Assembly (NCBI RefSeq): GCF_013415845.1
Contig: NZ_CP058907.1
Coordinates: 3,720,001 to 3,784,000 of the forward strand
Length of the DNA: 64,000 nt
DNA from: Rhodopseudomonas palustris
Lineage (GTDB): Bacteria; Pseudomonadota; Alphaproteobacteria; Rhizobiales; Xanthobacteraceae
Reading direction: 5' to 3'
How positions within the stretch are numbered: position 1 is the stretch's first letter; the number at the start of each line of letters is the position of its first letter. The position numbers and the translations under genes are program-made. The notes under the pieces are model-generated. The model had not been told where the DNA came from, searched no databases, and saw nothing but the letters and a program-made list of their open reading frames with translations. Shown one piece after another: positions 35,971-44,670 of the stretch.

Positions 35971-37002
35971 GTGCTGGAGAATCTGATCGGACGCGGGCAA
36001 GCGCACCCGCCGGCAGCGGACAAGGTCGGCCTCGACACCATTCGCCGGCCGGTGATCGGCTTGGCGCTCGGCGGCGGCGCGGCGCGCGGCTTTGCGCATA
36101 TCGGTATCCTGCGCACCCTGCTGGCGCACGGCATTACGCCCGACGTGGTGGTCGGCACCTCGATCGGCGCCGTGGTCGGCGGAGCCTATGTGTCCGGTCA
36201 TCTCGACACCCTGGAAGAATGGGCGCGGCGACTGCAGCCCCGCAACATCTTCGGCTATCTGGATATTCGGCTCAATGGTTCCGGCCTGATCGGCGGCAGC
36301 AAACTCGCCGCGCAGCTCGACGCCACGCTGGGCCAAATCCTGATCCAGGATCTCACCCAAAAATTCGCCAGCGTCGCCACCGAGGTGGCGACCGGCCACG
36401 AGATCTGGCTGACCCATGGACGGATCGTCGACGCGGTCCGCGCCTCCTACGCCCTGCCCGGCATCTTCTCGCCGGTGCTGATCGGCGACCGCTGGCTGGT
36501 CGACGGCGCGCTGGTCAATCCGGTGCCGGTGTCGGCCGCGCGGGCGCTCGGCGCCGAGATCGTGATCGCCGCCAACGTCTCCAGCGACGTGTTCGGCCAC
36601 GGCACCACGATCTTCTCGCATGGCAGCGCCGCTGCGGCGGCAATGGAACCCGAAGCCGAGGAACCGCCGGCGCAGAAGCGCGGCTTCACGCGGTTCTTCT
36701 CGCCTGAGAGATTCGTCAAACAGGAGCTGTTCGGCAGCCCGGAACGCCCCGGCATCTCCAAGGTGATGACCGACGCCTTCAACATCATGCAGGACCGCAT
36801 CACCCGGGCGCGGCTCGCCGGCGATCCCCCCGACCTGCTGATTTCGCCGCGGGTCGGCCGGATCGGCTGGTTCGACTTCCACCGCGCCGACGAGATCATC
36901 GCCCACGGCGCCCGCGCCGCGGAGCGCGCGATCGACTCGATCCGCGAAGCGATCGAAGAAGTCGCGCCGCAGCCCAAGGCGACGGTTCCGGTCGAGACCT
37001 GA
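35971..37002 (+). CDS. patatin-like phospholipase, RssA type
   Basis: The 343-residue protein has the patatin core: glycine-rich ALGGGAARGFAHIG (oxyanion hole), the nucleophile motif GTSIGAVVGG and the Asp of the dyad in VDGALVNPVPV. The insert at residues 215-250 (EPEAEEPPAQKRGF) is charged and probably exposed. It is expected to hydrolyse acyl esters of lipids on the cytoplasmic side. GTG 35971 follows GGAG at good spacing. It is convergent with the iron-uptake operon. Confidence 0.9.
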   Translation: MLENLIGRGQAHPPAADKVGLDTIRRPVIGLALGGGAARGFAHIGILRTLLAHGITPDVVVGTSIGAVVGGAYVSGHLDTLEEWARRLQPRNIFGYLDIRLNGSGLIGGSKLAAQLDATLGQILIQDLTQKFASVATEVATGHEIWLTHGRIVDAVRASYALPGIFSPVLIGDRWLVDGALVNPVPVSAARALGAEIVIAANVSSDVFGHGTTIFSHGSAAAAAMEPEAEEPPAQKRGFTRFFSPERFVKQELFGSPERPGISKVMTDAFNIMQDRITRARLAGDPPDLLISPRVGRIGWFDFHRADEIIAHGARAAERAIDSIREAIEEVAPQPKATVPVET

Positions 37003-37021
37003 AAACCATCTCAAGCCGGGA

Positions 37022-37237
37022 TCATCGGTGACGGTCGCTTGAAGCCTCCGCCGCCGCCAATGGTCCGCGACGCATCCGCGCCAAGCCAACTGCGATCGTC
37101 ACCAGCGGCACGGCCAGCGCGCCCCAACTCAAGGTCCGCCAGACGCCGCCCTCGCCGATCAGCGCGGCCAGCAATCCGAATACAGTCGCAGCGGCCAGCA
37201 CGATCGGCCACAGCCATTGCCGTCGCAATGCGCTCAT
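37022..37237 (-). CDS. small membrane protein in the iron-uptake operon (71 aa)
   Basis: The protein has two hydrophobic helices (WLWPIVLAAATVFGLLAALI and LSWGALAVPLVTIAVGLARM). ATG 37237 overlaps the PepSY gene stop by ATGA, so it is translationally coupled and last in the operon with the TonB receptor. Similar two-helix proteins follow PepSY genes in other alphaproteobacterial iron operons; function is not established. Confidence 0.75.
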   Translation of the reverse strand: MSALRRQWLWPIVLAAATVFGLLAALIGEGGVWRTLSWGALAVPLVTIAVGLARMRRGPLAAAEASSDRHR

Positions 37238-38349
37238 GACGCGGGGCTCCCGGCTTCCGCATCGGCGCCGCGCTGCGGGCGCTTCGCCCACCACAGATAC
37301 AGGCCGCTGATCAAAACGACGATCGTCGCGATGTCGAGCAGCGCCCAGATGATCTTCAGCGGCAGCCCGCCATAGTCACCGAAATGCAGCGGCTGCGACA
37401 TGAACAGCGCGGTCGCGTACCACGGCATGTCGCGCACCGAGACCACCTGCCCGGTCGACGCATCGGCGAGCGCCGGTTTGAGGATGCGACTGGTGATCGG
37501 CGTATTGCCGGTGAGAAAGATCGCGACGTGCGACGGGGTCGCGAACGGGGTGCCGGGAAATGCCACCGTCATCACGTTCATCCCCGGCACCGCGGCGCGA
37601 ACGTCACGCAGGACAGCGTCGGTCGAAGCACGCTGTCCCTCGATCTCAGCCGGCTTCGCCTGCGCTGCCATCTCGACCAGTTGATTGGCCTGCCAGGCGA
37701 GTTCGATCGGCGCTGCCAGCGTATTGATGACACCGGTGAAGCTGACGACACCAAACCAAGCCAGCGTCACGATGCCGAGTAGATTGTGCAGGTCGAGCCA
37801 AGTGCGCCAGCGGCTGCCGTCGGTCCGCACCACGCCGAACGCAAGCCGCCGCGTGAACGGACCGTACAGCACCACGCCCGACACGATCGCGACGACCAGA
37901 AGAAGTCCCATGAAGCCAAGAAACAGCGTCCCCGGCACGCCCCCGAAAAGGTCGAGATGCAGCCGCGTCATCACATAGAGGAAGCCCTCGTTCGGCTGCG
38001 GGATCTCGATCTGCAGCCCGGTGCGGGTGTCGAACACCTGATAGTGAAACGAGGCCGGGTCGGCCGTCATCGAGGCTGCGGTCGGCACCTTCAGGATCGG
38101 ATGCTCCCGATCGTAGAACAGATACGGCACCACCTCACCCGGCCGCGCCGCGAGAACGCGCGCGATCATCGAGTCCACCGATGCACTGCCCGGCGGCGCG
38201 GTCGTCGCTGCCAGCTTCAGGTCGGGACCAAGCTCGTCCTTGAAAATCAGCGGCAGGCCGGTGAGGCAAAGCAGCAGTGCGAACAGCGTGCAGATCAGGC
38301 TGCTCCAGCGATGCAGCCACACCCAGGCTCGAACGACGCGCCGCGTCAT
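37234..38349 (-). CDS. PepSY-associated membrane protein (siderophore reductase type)
   Basis: The 371-residue protein has the four-helix PepSY_TM layout: helix with HRWSSLICTLFALLLCLTGLPL, a periplasmic domain, LHLDLFGGVPGTLFLGFMGLLLV, TWLDLHNLLGIVTLAWF and a last helix near LDIATIVVLISGLYLWW. The paired histidines (HRW, HLDL, DLHN, LHFGDYGG) are candidate haem or metal ligands; family members such as FhuF-linked or FegB-type proteins reduce or release iron from siderophores at the inner membrane. It lies 28 bases after the TonB receptor gene. Confidence 0.85.
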   Translation of the reverse strand: MTRRVVRAWVWLHRWSSLICTLFALLLCLTGLPLIFKDELGPDLKLAATTAPPGSASVDSMIARVLAARPGEVVPYLFYDREHPILKVPTAASMTADPASFHYQVFDTRTGLQIEIPQPNEGFLYVMTRLHLDLFGGVPGTLFLGFMGLLLVVAIVSGVVLYGPFTRRLAFGVVRTDGSRWRTWLDLHNLLGIVTLAWFGVVSFTGVINTLAAPIELAWQANQLVEMAAQAKPAEIEGQRASTDAVLRDVRAAVPGMNVMTVAFPGTPFATPSHVAIFLTGNTPITSRILKPALADASTGQVVSVRDMPWYATALFMSQPLHFGDYGGLPLKIIWALLDIATIVVLISGLYLWWAKRPQRGADAEAGSPAS

Positions 38350-38377
38350 CGGCGGCGCGCCTTTCTGTCGTCGATCC

Positions 38378-40639
38378 TCACCACCGGTACTTGATCCCCG
38401 CCAACACCGTGCGGCGATTGCCGAACTGGCAGTAGAACCCCGACGAGCAGCTCGAATAGTATTCCTTGTCGAACAGATTGTTAACGTTGAGCGTCAGGGT
38501 CGTGCCCTTCAGGCTCGGCGCCACATTCGCGAGATCGTATTTCAACGCCGCATCGACCACCGTGTAGGCCGGCGTGCGCAGCGTGTTGGCATCGTCGCCG
38601 TAGCTGGCGCCGACATGGCGGATGCCGCCACCGAATGTCAGGCCGGTGACCGGGCCGGACTGGAACGTGTAATTCGCCCACATCGAGCCAAAGAAGTCCG
38701 GAACGGCCTGCGGTCGGTTACCTACGAGCAGGGCATTCGACGATCGCGCCACCCTTGTGTCGAGGAACGTCAACGCGCCGATCAGCTCAAGGCCGTCGGT
38801 GACATTGCCGCGCGCTTCCAATTCGACCCCCTTGGACCGGACCTCGCCCTGCTGCACGTTGAAGCCCGGCACCGATGACGGGCTCAGCACATTCTGCTGG
38901 CGGATGTCGAACACCGACGCGGTGAACAGCATCGGCAGAAAGGTCGGCTGATACTTGATGCCGCCTTCGTATTGCTCGGCCGTGGTCGGGATGAAGGGCT
39001 GCCCGTCGACGCCGACGCCGGTGACCGGCTCGAACGACGTCGAATAGCTGACATAAGGTGCAATGCCGCTGTCGAACAGATACAGCAGGCCGGCCCGATA
39101 GGTCGTCTTGTCGTCCGACTGATTGGAGCGCGAGCCGGCGAGCCGGCTGTCGGTGCTCTGCTCGGCCCAATCGTGGCGAACGCCGAGTGTCGCACGCCAT
39201 CCGCCCAGGCTGAGCTGATCCTGCGCATACAGTCCGGTCTGCGACAGCTTCTGGCCGTTGTCGATCAGCGAGGCGAGCGAGCCGACTGGCTGATTATACA
39301 CCGGGTTGACGACGTTGAGGGCGGTCGCGGCACCGAGCTGGTAGGTCCAATTGCTGAGCGTGTTCTGATAATCGACGCCGGTGATGATCTTGTGCTGTAG
39401 CGCGCCGGTGGCGAAATCAAACTGGACGCGGTTGTCGGTCGACAGCCCGCCGACGTCTTCGATCGAGCGCAATGCCCAGCGCGGGATCGTGCCGGTGGCG
39501 GTGAGCGGCGCGTTCATTTGCAGCGACTTGAAGTCGACGTCGACGTGCGAATAGCGCAAGCTCGATTTGACGCTGACGACCTCGTTGAGCCGTTTGTCGA
39601 ACTGATAGCCGATGCCGTACTGCTCGCGCTCGAACGAGTCGAAGCCGGGATCGCCGACATTGAGCTTGGAGTTCAGGTACGGCCGGTACTGCAGCGGCGC
39701 CAGCGAAGTCGGATACAGCGAGTTGAAATAGCCGCCCTTCGGGTCCTTTTGGTAGTAGCTCTGAACGGTGAAGCGCGTGTCTGCATCCGGCGCCCAGGTC
39801 AAAGCCGGCGCAACGGCGAAGCGCTGCTCGTCGACATTGTCGTAGCGCGTGCCGGAGGTGCGGCCGATCGCACTCAGACTGTAGAGCCAATGGCCGTCCT
39901 TATCGAGCGCGCCCTGGCTGGTGACGCCGGACTGAAAGCGGCCATAGCTGCCGCCTTCGACGCGAACTTCATTGTAGGGCACTGCGCTCGGCATCCGGCT
40001 GATCTGATTGACCAGGCCGCCCGGGCTGGTCTGCCCATACAGCACCGCCGAGGGCCCTTTCAGCACCTCGACGCGGTCGAGCAGATACGGATCGATTGCG
40101 GTGTTGGCGAAGGCCTGGCCGCGCGGCAGCTTCAGCCCGTCGAGGAAGCTGACATAGTTGGTCGCGGTACCAAAAGCACCGAAGCCGCGGATGAACACGC
40201 TGTCGAAGCGCGAATTGGTGTCGGCGTCCGACAGCACACCGGCGCTATAGCGCAGCGCATTGGCAACGGTCTGAACGTTCTGATCGTCCATCTGGCGCCG
40301 GGTGACAGTCGAAATTGACTGCGGCGTTTCCAGCACCGGGGTGTCGGTCTTGGTCGCCGTTGCGGACGTACGGACGACGTAGCGATCCGAGGTGTTGCTG
40401 GCGTTGACCGGGCGCGCCGGTGGCGTCGCCTGTTCGCGCACCGGGGTCCGTGCCGGCGCGGCGCGCTGAGCTGCGGGAGCCGGCTGCGCACGGCGCACTG
40501 CGCGCCGCTCGGCGGGCTGCACGGTGACCGGCGGCAGCGCCACTGACGGTTCGCTCACGCTCTGCGCCAGCGCTTCGGGGCCGCCACTCAGCGACAGCGC
40601 AATCGCAACGCCGACGACAATCTTGTTCTCGCTTCCCAT
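38378..40639 (-). CDS. TonB-dependent siderophore receptor
   Basis: The 753-residue outer membrane receptor has a signal peptide (to EALAQS), a TonB-box-like segment LPPVTVQP, an Ala/Pro/Arg-rich linker, then the plug domain (ETPQSISTVTRRQMDDQNVQTVANALRYSAGV; IRGFGAFG; VEVLKGPSAVLYGQTSPGGLVNQ) and the 22-strand barrel (LFDSGIAPYVSYSTSFEPV, ending GIKYRW). It is of the FhuA/FoxA ferric-siderophore type without an extra signalling domain. ATG 40639 has GGGGA upstream. It heads the operon with the PepSY and small membrane genes; a TetR regulator is divergent. Confidence 0.93.
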   Translation of the reverse strand: MGSENKIVVGVAIALSLSGGPEALAQSVSEPSVALPPVTVQPAERRAVRRAQPAPAAQRAAPARTPVREQATPPARPVNASNTSDRYVVRTSATATKTDTPVLETPQSISTVTRRQMDDQNVQTVANALRYSAGVLSDADTNSRFDSVFIRGFGAFGTATNYVSFLDGLKLPRGQAFANTAIDPYLLDRVEVLKGPSAVLYGQTSPGGLVNQISRMPSAVPYNEVRVEGGSYGRFQSGVTSQGALDKDGHWLYSLSAIGRTSGTRYDNVDEQRFAVAPALTWAPDADTRFTVQSYYQKDPKGGYFNSLYPTSLAPLQYRPYLNSKLNVGDPGFDSFEREQYGIGYQFDKRLNEVVSVKSSLRYSHVDVDFKSLQMNAPLTATGTIPRWALRSIEDVGGLSTDNRVQFDFATGALQHKIITGVDYQNTLSNWTYQLGAATALNVVNPVYNQPVGSLASLIDNGQKLSQTGLYAQDQLSLGGWRATLGVRHDWAEQSTDSRLAGSRSNQSDDKTTYRAGLLYLFDSGIAPYVSYSTSFEPVTGVGVDGQPFIPTTAEQYEGGIKYQPTFLPMLFTASVFDIRQQNVLSPSSVPGFNVQQGEVRSKGVELEARGNVTDGLELIGALTFLDTRVARSSNALLVGNRPQAVPDFFGSMWANYTFQSGPVTGLTFGGGIRHVGASYGDDANTLRTPAYTVVDAALKYDLANVAPSLKGTTLTLNVNNLFDKEYYSSCSSGFYCQFGNRRTVLAGIKYRW

Positions 40640-40690
40640 CCGATATCCCCCAGCTACCTCGTTCCGAGGCGGGCGGGAAATAAACGGGAC

Positions 40691-40706
40691 GGGACCGTCC
40701 TGTCCA
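40691..40706. promoter_or_regulatory. palindromic operator between TonB receptor and TetR genes
   Basis: GGGACCGTCCTGTCCA, which matches 14 of 16 bases with the perfect palindrome at 43311-43326. It overlaps a GGACGG-GA-CCGTCC inverted repeat (40687-40700) and sits 52 bases from the receptor start and 83 from the TetR start. Confidence 0.6.
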
Positions 40707-40788
40707 GACAGATTGCCAAGCGATTGCAAATCTGGGATTGGAATTGCTCGAAACAGTTGCGTCGCCGAGGCGACGATCAAGGACCTGC

Positions 40789-41424
40789 ATGCCGACTCTA
40801 ACCACCGCTTCCAAAGGCGGACGTCCGCGCAAAAGCGATGTCGAGGCGAAGTCGCTTCACATCATCGAGACGGCATCGCGACTGTTCGCGCAGCAGGGAT
40901 TCGCTGCGACCTCGGTCGAGCAGGTTGTGGCCGCATGCGGCGTCGGCAAGGACACCGTGTATCGACGCTTCCCATCGAAGCTGGCGTTGTTCGAAGGGGT
41001 GGTCGAGCATGCGCGGGTGCAGACGCTGGCGCACTTCCAGACCACGATGGCGAGCCAGACGGGGGATGCGCTGACGCAGCTTCGCGCGGCGGCACGCTGG
41101 CTCCTTGCCGTCAACGTCGATCCGACGCTGATCGCTTTCAAGCGCATCGCTTTCAGCGAGGCGATCGTGGTCGGTCAGGCCGTTGCCAGCCGGACCGACG
41201 ATCCGATCATGGACCGGTTGCTGTCGCTGATCAGCGAGGCGCAGAAGGCCGGCGCCCTCGCCCGCGGCGATGCGCGCTTTCTCGCGAGCCAGCTTCTCAA
41301 CAGCATCGCGATGGGGCCGATGATCGAGGCGATGCTGGGCGGGACGACCTATGCGTCCACCCGCGCCCAGAACGCTTATTTCGACAAGGCCTGGGCGCTG
41401 TTTCTCGACGGCGCCGGCGCCTGA
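40789..41424 (+). CDS. TetR-family regulator
   Basis: The 211-residue protein has the TetR helix-turn-helix TSVEQVVAACGVGKDTVYRRFPSKLALF after a basic head (GGRPRKSD). The C-terminal half is helical, of TetR_C type, with a cysteine-free pocket. Being divergent from the TonB receptor, it likely controls that operon through the palindrome at 40691. ATG 40789 gives the best fit to the family start. Iron or siderophore-linked signals would be expected, but no ligand can be read. Confidence 0.87.
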   Translation: MPTLTTASKGGRPRKSDVEAKSLHIIETASRLFAQQGFAATSVEQVVAACGVGKDTVYRRFPSKLALFEGVVEHARVQTLAHFQTTMASQTGDALTQLRAAARWLLAVNVDPTLIAFKRIAFSEAIVVGQAVASRTDDPIMDRLLSLISEAQKAGALARGDARFLASQLLNSIAMGPMIEAMLGGTTYASTRAQNAYFDKAWALFLDGAGA

Positions 41425-41445
41425 TCGTCGGTTCGGCCGCCAGCC

Positions 41446-41874
41446 TCAGGCCGACTTGATGTAGTCGTGCAGCGCCTGCTGCTCGTGCTCGTATTCGGAC
41501 AGCCGCGATTTGACGATGTCGCCGATCGAGATCAGGCCGACGACGCGGTCGTGCTCCATCACCGGCAAATGCCGGAATTTGCCGGCGGTCATCCGCTCCA
41601 TGATCTCGCCGACGGTGTCGTCCTGGCGGCAGGTGAACACGTCGCGCGTCATCACCGCGCCGATCGGCTCATCCAGCGCAGCCGGGCCGCGGTCGGCGAG
41701 TACGCGAACGACGTCGCGCTCCGACAGGATGCCTTCGAGCCGCGTGCCGTGCATCACCAGCACTGCACCGATCCGGCGCTCGGCCAGCGTCTTCACCGCG
41801 GACGCGAGCCGCGCCTCGGCTTCGACGGTGTGGATGTAACGGCCTTTGGTTTCCAGAATCGCACGCACGGTCAT
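41446..41874 (-). CDS. CBS-domain protein
   Basis: The 142-residue protein is a tandem pair of CBS motifs (residues 8-62 and 75-130): RIGAVLVMHGTRLEGILSERDVVRVLADRG and KFRHLPVMEHDRVVGLISIGDIV. It binds an adenosyl ligand such as AMP or ATP; proteins of this short form sense energy status. ATG 41874 follows GGGAGGCGACC. Its stop is 22 bases from the convergent TetR stop. Confidence 0.92.
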   Translation of the reverse strand: MTVRAILETKGRYIHTVEAEARLASAVKTLAERRIGAVLVMHGTRLEGILSERDVVRVLADRGPAALDEPIGAVMTRDVFTCRQDDTVGEIMERMTAGKFRHLPVMEHDRVVGLISIGDIVKSRLSEYEHEQQALHDYIKSA

Positions 41875-41936
41875 GGTCGCCTCCCATAACGCCGCCTGCC
41901 GAGCCCTGCGGCTGTTGTTGTGACACTTGCAGCGGA

Positions 41937-42044
41937 TCAGTCACGGCGATGCGTGGAATGGACGCTCGACAGAATCGGCGGGCACAGCGCGGCGCCGATT
42001 CCCATTCCCAGCCCGGCGCATATCAGCGCCAGGTGCGATGACAC
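41937..42044 (-). CDS. possible small membrane protein (35 aa)
   Basis: From GTG 42044 the frame reads SSHLALICAGLGMGIGAALCPP... then a histidine- and arginine-containing tail, one hydrophobic helix. No ribosome site is visible and the frame is open further upstream. The helix is credible as a small protein between the CBS and rhomboid genes, but the evidence is weak. Confidence 0.25.
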   Translation of the reverse strand: MSSHLALICAGLGMGIGAALCPPILSSVHSTHRRD

Positions 42045-42111
42045 CGCAACATTGCGGCGATTCAGCGATATATGCAAATAGCTCGCAACTGCGAAGGGCT
42101 GCTGCGGTGCG

Positions 42112-42882
42112 TCAGGCGCGCGCGTCAGGGACCCGCGGCACTGGATCGAACAACGAGAACAGCAGCAGCCCTGCAAAGAAGCCGCCGATATGCGCCTGCC
42201 AGGCGACACTGGCGCCCTCATTGCCGATCGCAATCGAACCGATCCCGAAGATGATGTTGATGCCGAACCAGATACCGAGGAACGCCAGTACCCGCGGATC
42301 GCGCAGCGCCCTCAGCAGCGGCTGCGCAGGCACCTTCGCGGCAGCATCCGCGTCTCCGCGGCGCAGCGACAGGAAACTGCCGCGGACGAAGGCGAAGCGG
42401 ATCGCCGCCGCCATCGCACCAGACACCGAGGCCGACGCGCCGATCATCGGGGCAACGTCGTTGGAATGGGTGAGCAGATGCGCGAACGCGCCGGCCGCCG
42501 CCGTCACCGCCATGAACACGAAGAACCGCAGGCTGCCGAACCGCCGCGCCAGCGCGCTGCCGAACGGCAGCAGCCACAGCACGTTGAACACGATGTGGCT
42601 GAGATTGGCGTGGAGCAGCGAATAGGTGACGAAGGTCCAGATCTTCGCCCCGGTGCCGCCGGGGAACGGCGAGTCGAGCAGCGTCTGCTCGTAGCGCATC
42701 GGGATGAAGCCGAACATCTCGATGGTCCAGTACTCGAACTCCGGCGAGAGCAGCGTGCGCAGATGGATCACCGCCAGCAGCGCAACATAGGCCGTCACCG
42801 CCCCGGGCAGCGTCAGAATCGGCTCGCGCTGCGGCTGCGGCGGCTCCGGCGGCAACGACGACGATACGAGCGGAGAATCCAA
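42112..42882 (-). CDS. rhomboid family serine protease
   Basis: The 256-residue membrane protease has six to seven helices with the L1-H motif SLLHANLSHIVFN (H91, H96, N100), the nucleophile in MIGASASVSGAM (S150) and the partner His in VAWQAHIGGFFAG (H231). It should cleave transmembrane substrates within the inner membrane. The length and an extended N-terminal Pro-rich head (PPEPPQPQ) are usual for rhizobial members. Its substrate is not known. Confidence 0.9.
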   Translation of the reverse strand: MDSPLVSSSLPPEPPQPQREPILTLPGAVTAYVALLAVIHLRTLLSPEFEYWTIEMFGFIPMRYEQTLLDSPFPGGTGAKIWTFVTYSLLHANLSHIVFNVLWLLPFGSALARRFGSLRFFVFMAVTAAAGAFAHLLTHSNDVAPMIGASASVSGAMAAAIRFAFVRGSFLSLRRGDADAAAKVPAQPLLRALRDPRVLAFLGIWFGINIIFGIGSIAIGNEGASVAWQAHIGGFFAGLLLFSLFDPVPRVPDARA

Positions 42883-43004
42883 CGGCTTGCGACCTGCTGC
42901 GAGCGGCTCGGGGAGCGATCCGCACCCTTAGAGCATTTTCCGGCAAAGTGGAATTCGGGCGACGGCGACGGGCCTCTTCGGCTCGCGGGCCCCAGAACGG
43001 AAAA

Positions 43005-43029
43005 GGGAGGGCCCTGAGAAAGCCCTCCC
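43005..43029 (-). terminator. minus-strand intrinsic terminator with no gene above it
   Basis: GGGAGGGC and GCCCTCCC form an eight-base stem with a nine-base loop; on the minus strand it is followed by TTTTCC. No minus-strand gene ends just upstream, so it may end a small RNA or limit antisense read-through toward the rhomboid gene. Confidence 0.45.
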
Positions 43030-43193
43030 CCGGTCCGTGCCGGCTGCGTTCGCATCAGGAGAGCCCGCTTCTCCGATCCGTCGGCCGGCCTGTTTTTCAG
43101 CCACCCTGTATCTGACCAACGCGGGCGGTCTGGAGTCGCCAACGTTGGAATGCCGATACGGTAGCGGTGGTTCCCGCGCGCGCAACGCCATAG

Positions 43194-43208
43194 TTAATTT
43201 AACCTTAA
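43194..43208. promoter_or_regulatory. perfect CtrA consensus TTAA-N7-TTAA
   Basis: Half sites at 43194-43197 and 43205-43208. It lies about 160 bases before the PAS_5 gene. Confidence 0.5.
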
Positions 43209-43310
43209 CGACGCAAAGCCGGGTATGACCGCCCCATTCGCGCCGGCCGGCATGGACGCTGCATCGGGCCTCCTGCACAACACTCTGGGAACGTCGCACC
43301 AGGCGATTTC

Positions 43311-43326
43311 GGGACAGTCCTGTCCC
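43311..43326. promoter_or_regulatory. perfect 16-bp palindrome GGGACAG-TC-CTGTCCC
   Basis: Seven-base arms with a two-base centre, 41 bases before the PAS_5 start codon. It differs at two bases from the site in the TonB/TetR promoter region (40691-40706). Confidence 0.6.
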
Positions 43327-43366
43327 AATGCCGTCCGGCCGCGACGACCGCGAACCAAGGTCGTCC

Positions 43367-43936
43367 ATGAAGCATCCGTCGAGCCAGGCGTTCTTCGCCT
43401 ATTGGGACAAGCAACGCGACGGCGCCCCTGCCCCGGATCGCAGCGCGATCGAGCCGGATGCGTTGCGCAGCCTGCTCGGGGACATGTTCGTGGTGTCGTG
43501 CGACGCGCCCGGATACCCGTTCCGGTTCGCCGGTACCCGGCTGAACGCCCTGCTCGGGCGTGACCTCAAGGGCGAGAAGCTGACCAACCAGTTCATGCTG
43601 GAGCAGCGGCGCTCGATCGAGCAGGTGCTGGATATCGTATCAGGGGATACCGTCGCGGTGGTCGCCGGTATCCTCGCCACCACCACGAATGCGACGCCGG
43701 TCACGCTGGAGCTGCTGCTCCTCCCATTCGCCCAACGCCCCCACACGCCCCTCAGCACCACCGGCCTTCTGACCCCGCTCGGCAGCCGAGTCATCGGGCC
43801 GCTGATGAGCCTGCGGCTCACCTCATGGCGAACGGTCGGCCAACAGCCGCGCCGCTTCCCGCCACGCAAGCTGCGGAAGTTCCAGGTGATCCGGGGACTG
43901 ACGGTCTACGAGGGCAGCCGCGGAGACTCGGCGTAG
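43367..43936 (+). CDS. PAS_5 family protein
   Basis: The 189-residue protein matches the alphaproteobacterial PAS_5 family: SSQAFFAYWDKQRDG, EPDALRSLLGDMFVVS, YPFRFAGTRLNALLGRDLKGE and LLPFAQRPHTPLS...GLLTPLGS. These are single PAS-fold proteins of unknown signal, often linked to motility or c-di-GMP circuits. ATG 43367 follows AAGG and was preferred over 43328, which would place the palindrome against the start. Its last 31 bases overlap the convergent Crp-type gene. Confidence 0.85.
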   Translation: MKHPSSQAFFAYWDKQRDGAPAPDRSAIEPDALRSLLGDMFVVSCDAPGYPFRFAGTRLNALLGRDLKGEKLTNQFMLEQRRSIEQVLDIVSGDTVAVVAGILATTTNATPVTLELLLLPFAQRPHTPLSTTGLLTPLGSRVIGPLMSLRLTSWRTVGQQPRRFPPRKLRKFQVIRGLTVYEGSRGDSA

Positions 43937-44670
43937 TCCGACGCGAGCCGCGGGATCGCCACGACCGGCTGACGCTCAACCGCAGTTGCGGCAAAGCCGC
44001 CGCGATCGGTCTTGTAGCAGGCGCAGGCGCGGAGCATCAGGCCGTCGACATCGGTGATCGCCAGGCGGCCGCGGCTATAGCGGATCAGTCCCTGCTGCTG
44101 CAGGGCGTGAGCGATCAGCGAAATCGTGTTGCGCTTGACGCCGAGCATCTGCGCCATCAGATCCTGACCGAGTTGCATGCAGTCGCTGCCGGCCATATCG
44201 CGCGATTGCAGCAGGCGGCGGCACAGCCGCGCTTCGGCGGAGTGCGCGGCGTTGCAAGCTGCGACGCGTTCGGCCCTGACCGCGCGGATCCACTGATAGC
44301 GCAGCAGCTGATTGCGCAACGTCGCGCTGTGGTCGACGGCGTAGCGGAAGTGCATCACCTCGATTGCAGATGCCGTCGTCGGATAGCGAACCACGGCGCC
44401 GGCAGCGGCGACCGTCTCATGCGCCGCTTCTGCACCGACAGCGCCATCCCGGCCAATTGCCGCCAGTTCGATCGCCTCATCCTTGCCGAGGCCGATCACG
44501 CTGGAGATGATGCCGCCGTGAGGGAAAATCGCCTGTTCGAGCGGTGCCCCCGCCTCGACCAGAACCTGACCGAACTTCAAGTCGATCGTGCGCAGATGCG
44601 GCCGCAGCAGTTCAAAGTCTGCCGCAGGCAAAGCCGCAAGCAGGTCGTTGGCTGATTGACTGCCGGCCAT
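43906..44670 (-). CDS. Crp/Fnr-family regulator
   Basis: The 254-residue protein has a cyclic-nucleotide-binding-like beta roll (residues 20-125, FGQVLVEAGAPLEQAIFPHGGIIS) and a C-terminal winged helix where LGQDLMAQMLGVKRNTISLIAHALQQQGLIRYSRGRLAI is the recognition region. The phosphate-binding cassette residues of true cAMP receptors are not evident, nor is an FNR-type cysteine cluster. Such proteins in rhizobia regulate stress or metabolism. ATG 44670 has GGAG close by. It overlaps the PAS_5 gene by 31 bases. Confidence 0.88.
   Translation of the reverse strand: MAGSQSANDLLAALPAADFELLRPHLRTIDLKFGQVLVEAGAPLEQAIFPHGGIISSVIGLGKDEAIELAAIGRDGAVGAEAAHETVAAAGAVVRYPTTASAIEVMHFRYAVDHSATLRNQLLRYQWIRAVRAERVAACNAAHSAEARLCRRLLQSRDMAGSDCMQLGQDLMAQMLGVKRNTISLIAHALQQQGLIRYSRGRLAITDVDGLMLRACACYKTDRGGFAATAVERQPVVAIPRLASDYAESPRLPS

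Larger units (their letters stand above)
42883..43366. other. intergenic region with hairpin and two regulatory motifs
   Basis: This 484-base stretch between divergent genes contains a hairpin (43005-43029), a perfect CtrA-type motif (43194-43208) and the GGGACAG palindrome (43311-43326), each listed separately. No coding frame is convincing. Confidence 0.5.
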
